From: Desulfuromonas sp.
Lineage (GTDB): Bacteria > Desulfobacterota > Desulfuromonadia > Desulfuromonadales > SZUA-401
Direction: 5' to 3'
Length of the DNA stretch: 64,000 nt
NCBI GenBank assembly: GCA_002869605.1
Contig: PKUI01000170.1
Coordinates: 7,007-71,006, forward strand
Made by a program: the position numbers and the translations under genes. The notes beneath the pieces were generated by a model. The model was not told the DNA's origin. It saw only the letters and a program-made list of their open reading frames with translations, and did not search any database. The number at the start of each line of letters is the position of its first letter. The first letter of the stretch is position 1. Shown here piece after piece: positions 63,003-64,000 of the stretch.

Positions 63003-64000
63003 ATGTCGAAACTGAACGCAGATTCCATCCTGTTGATCCACCCGTTGGGCTACCGCGCCGAGGATGCCGGGCGTGACATCTCACGCGTCGCCAACCTGAT
63101 GCCCCCGTTGGGGCTGGCGAGCATCGCCGCGTATCTCGAACGCGCCGGCATGACGGTCGAGATCATCGACTGTTTCGCCCACCCGCAGGCCGACCGCCTG
63201 ATCGTCGAGACCCTGCAGCGCATGCGCCCGGCCTGGATCGGCTTCTCCTGCACCACCTCAAGCTTCCTCGACGGGGTGCGCCTGACCAGGCTCGCCAAAC
63301 AGACCCTGCCGGGGATCCGCAGTCTCTTCGGTGGCGCGCACGTCTCGGCGCTCAAAGAGAAGGTGCTCGCCGATTACCCCGAGGTCGACCTGGTGACGGT
63401 CGGCGAGGGGGAAGAGACACTGTGCGAGGTTCTGCAGGCCGGCGACGAGCTGGAGAACCTCAAAGGGGTAGTGGTACGTGGCCACGACGGCACGCCGCTT
63501 TTCACCGGCTACCGCGACAAGCTGCTCGAGCTCGATACGCTCCCCTTCCCGGCCTACGAGAAGCTCGCCGGCTTCCCGCACAGCTATCGGCTACCGATCT
63601 TCAACTACCCCAAGGCGCCCAACACCAGCTGCCTCTCAAGTCGCGGCTGCCCCTACGCCTGCAGCTACTGCGACCGCTCGGTGTTCCGGCGCAGCTTCCG
63701 CTTCAACTCCGCCGAGTACATGATCGAGCACCTCAAGCACCTCAAAAACCGCTTCGGCATCCGCCATGTCAACTTCTACGACGACCAGTTCACCTTCAAC
63801 CGCAAAAGGGTCAGCGAGTTCTGCCAGCGAATGCTCGACGAGAAGCTGGAGATGACCTTCAACTGCGCGGTGCGCGCCGAGCATATCGACCTCGAACTGC
63901 TACGCGAGATGAAGAGTGCCGGCTGCTGGATGGCGAGCCTCGGCATCGAGAGCGGCGACCCCGAGCTGCTCGCCCAGCACCGCCAGAACCCCGACCTCGA
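63003..64000 (+). CDS. cobalamin-type radical SAM enzyme 3 (C-terminus outside window)
   Basis: At least 332 residues are seen. B12-binding-like domain (about 1-150, LMPPLGLASIAAYLERAG, LFGGAHVSAL, VGEGEETL), radical SAM motif at C216, C220, C223 (RGCPYACSYC). Continues past the right edge. It lies 15 nt after enzyme 2, so all three are likely co-transcribed with the polyene genes. Confidence 0.88.
   Translation, partial: MSKLNADSILLIHPLGYRAEDAGRDISRVANLMPPLGLASIAAYLERAGMTVEIIDCFAHPQADRLIVETLQRMRPAWIGFSCTTSSFLDGVRLTRLAKQTLPGIRSLFGGAHVSALKEKVLADYPEVDLVTVGEGEETLCEVLQAGDELENLKGVVVRGHDGTPLFTGYRDKLLELDTLPFPAYEKLAGFPHSYRLPIFNYPKAPNTSCLSSRGCPYACSYCDRSVFRRSFRFNSAEYMIEHLKHLKNRFGIRHVNFYDDQFTFNRKRVSEFCQRMLDEKLEMTFNCAVRAEHIDLELLREMKSAGCWMASLGIESGDPELLAQHRQNPDL

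Overview
The window looks like the chromosome of a Gram-negative anaerobe of the Desulfuromonas/Geobacter kind. This is inferred from gene content (a DUF4212 plus sodium:solute symporter pair as used for acetate, Lol/RND/MMPL envelope machinery, many radical SAM enzymes, an O2-independent-style U32 protein), not from a marker gene. Most of it is GC-rich with dense ATGA-overlapping operons. Two stretches differ: an AT-rich island at about 18.4-27.0 kb, and a medium-GC accessory block at about 27.4-35.2 kb.

Layout. (1) 1-8.7 kb: a Spy/CpxP-like periplasmic gene beside a plus-strand operon of sensor kinase, outer-membrane factor, membrane fusion protein, RND pump and OmpR-type regulator, resembling the E. 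coli Bae/Mdt/Spy envelope-stress module. (2) 8.8-9.8 kb: a pirin and a small membrane protein. (3) 9.87-16.5 kb, minus strand: one tight six-gene operon of YceI-like protein, type III polyketide synthase, MMPL exporter, secreted protein, U32-family Fe-S protein and UbiE-type methyltransferase. It reads as an anaerobic pathway for making, hydroxylating, methylating and exporting a polyketide lipid or quinone-like compound, with a perfect 13-bp inverted repeat over its translation start. (4) 16.6-18.2 kb: an orphan PAS-GAF histidine kinase. (5) 18.4-26.95 kb: an island in a tRNA-Thr(CGT) gene, bounded by a 74-bp perfect direct repeat. It carries a tyrosine recombinase, an IS256-family element, a hybrid sensor kinase broken by an in-frame stop, and three receiver proteins, one of them frameshifted.

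(6) 27.4-35.2 kb is the most novel part. A Tat-type lipoprotein precursor (163 aa) has an exported part of only ten residue types, with 41 Tyr in 117 positions and nine copies of the heptad TNYYV(T/V/S)Y. It sits with two radical SAM/SPASM enzymes, a SPASM-like protein without the radical SAM cysteines, a NodU-type carbamoyltransferase, a two-domain glycosyltransferase and a secreted Ca-binding-like protein. I infer a peptide or surface-polymer modification system acting on Tyr-X-Asn/Asp triplets and perhaps on Thr side chains.

(7) 35.3-44.8 kb: housekeeping and transport, including a PEGA-like lipoprotein, a small Cys-rich protein, a double-ACT protein, a cNMP/CBS/DUF294 protein, the acetate-type symporter genes, an IclR regulator and a secreted SmpA-like protein. 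(8) 44.8-64.0 kb: a long aryl-polyene-like cluster (ketoreductase, three ketosynthases plus a Cys-less chain-length-factor-like protein, ACP, dehydratases, thioesterase, acyltransferase, adenylating ligase, aromatic amino acid ammonia-lyase, LolA/MMPL/DUF3261 export set). It ends in three consecutive cobalamin-type radical SAM genes, the last running off the window. The ammonia-lyase plus ligase suggest a coumaroyl starter, and the B12 radical SAM enzymes are an unusual tailoring set.
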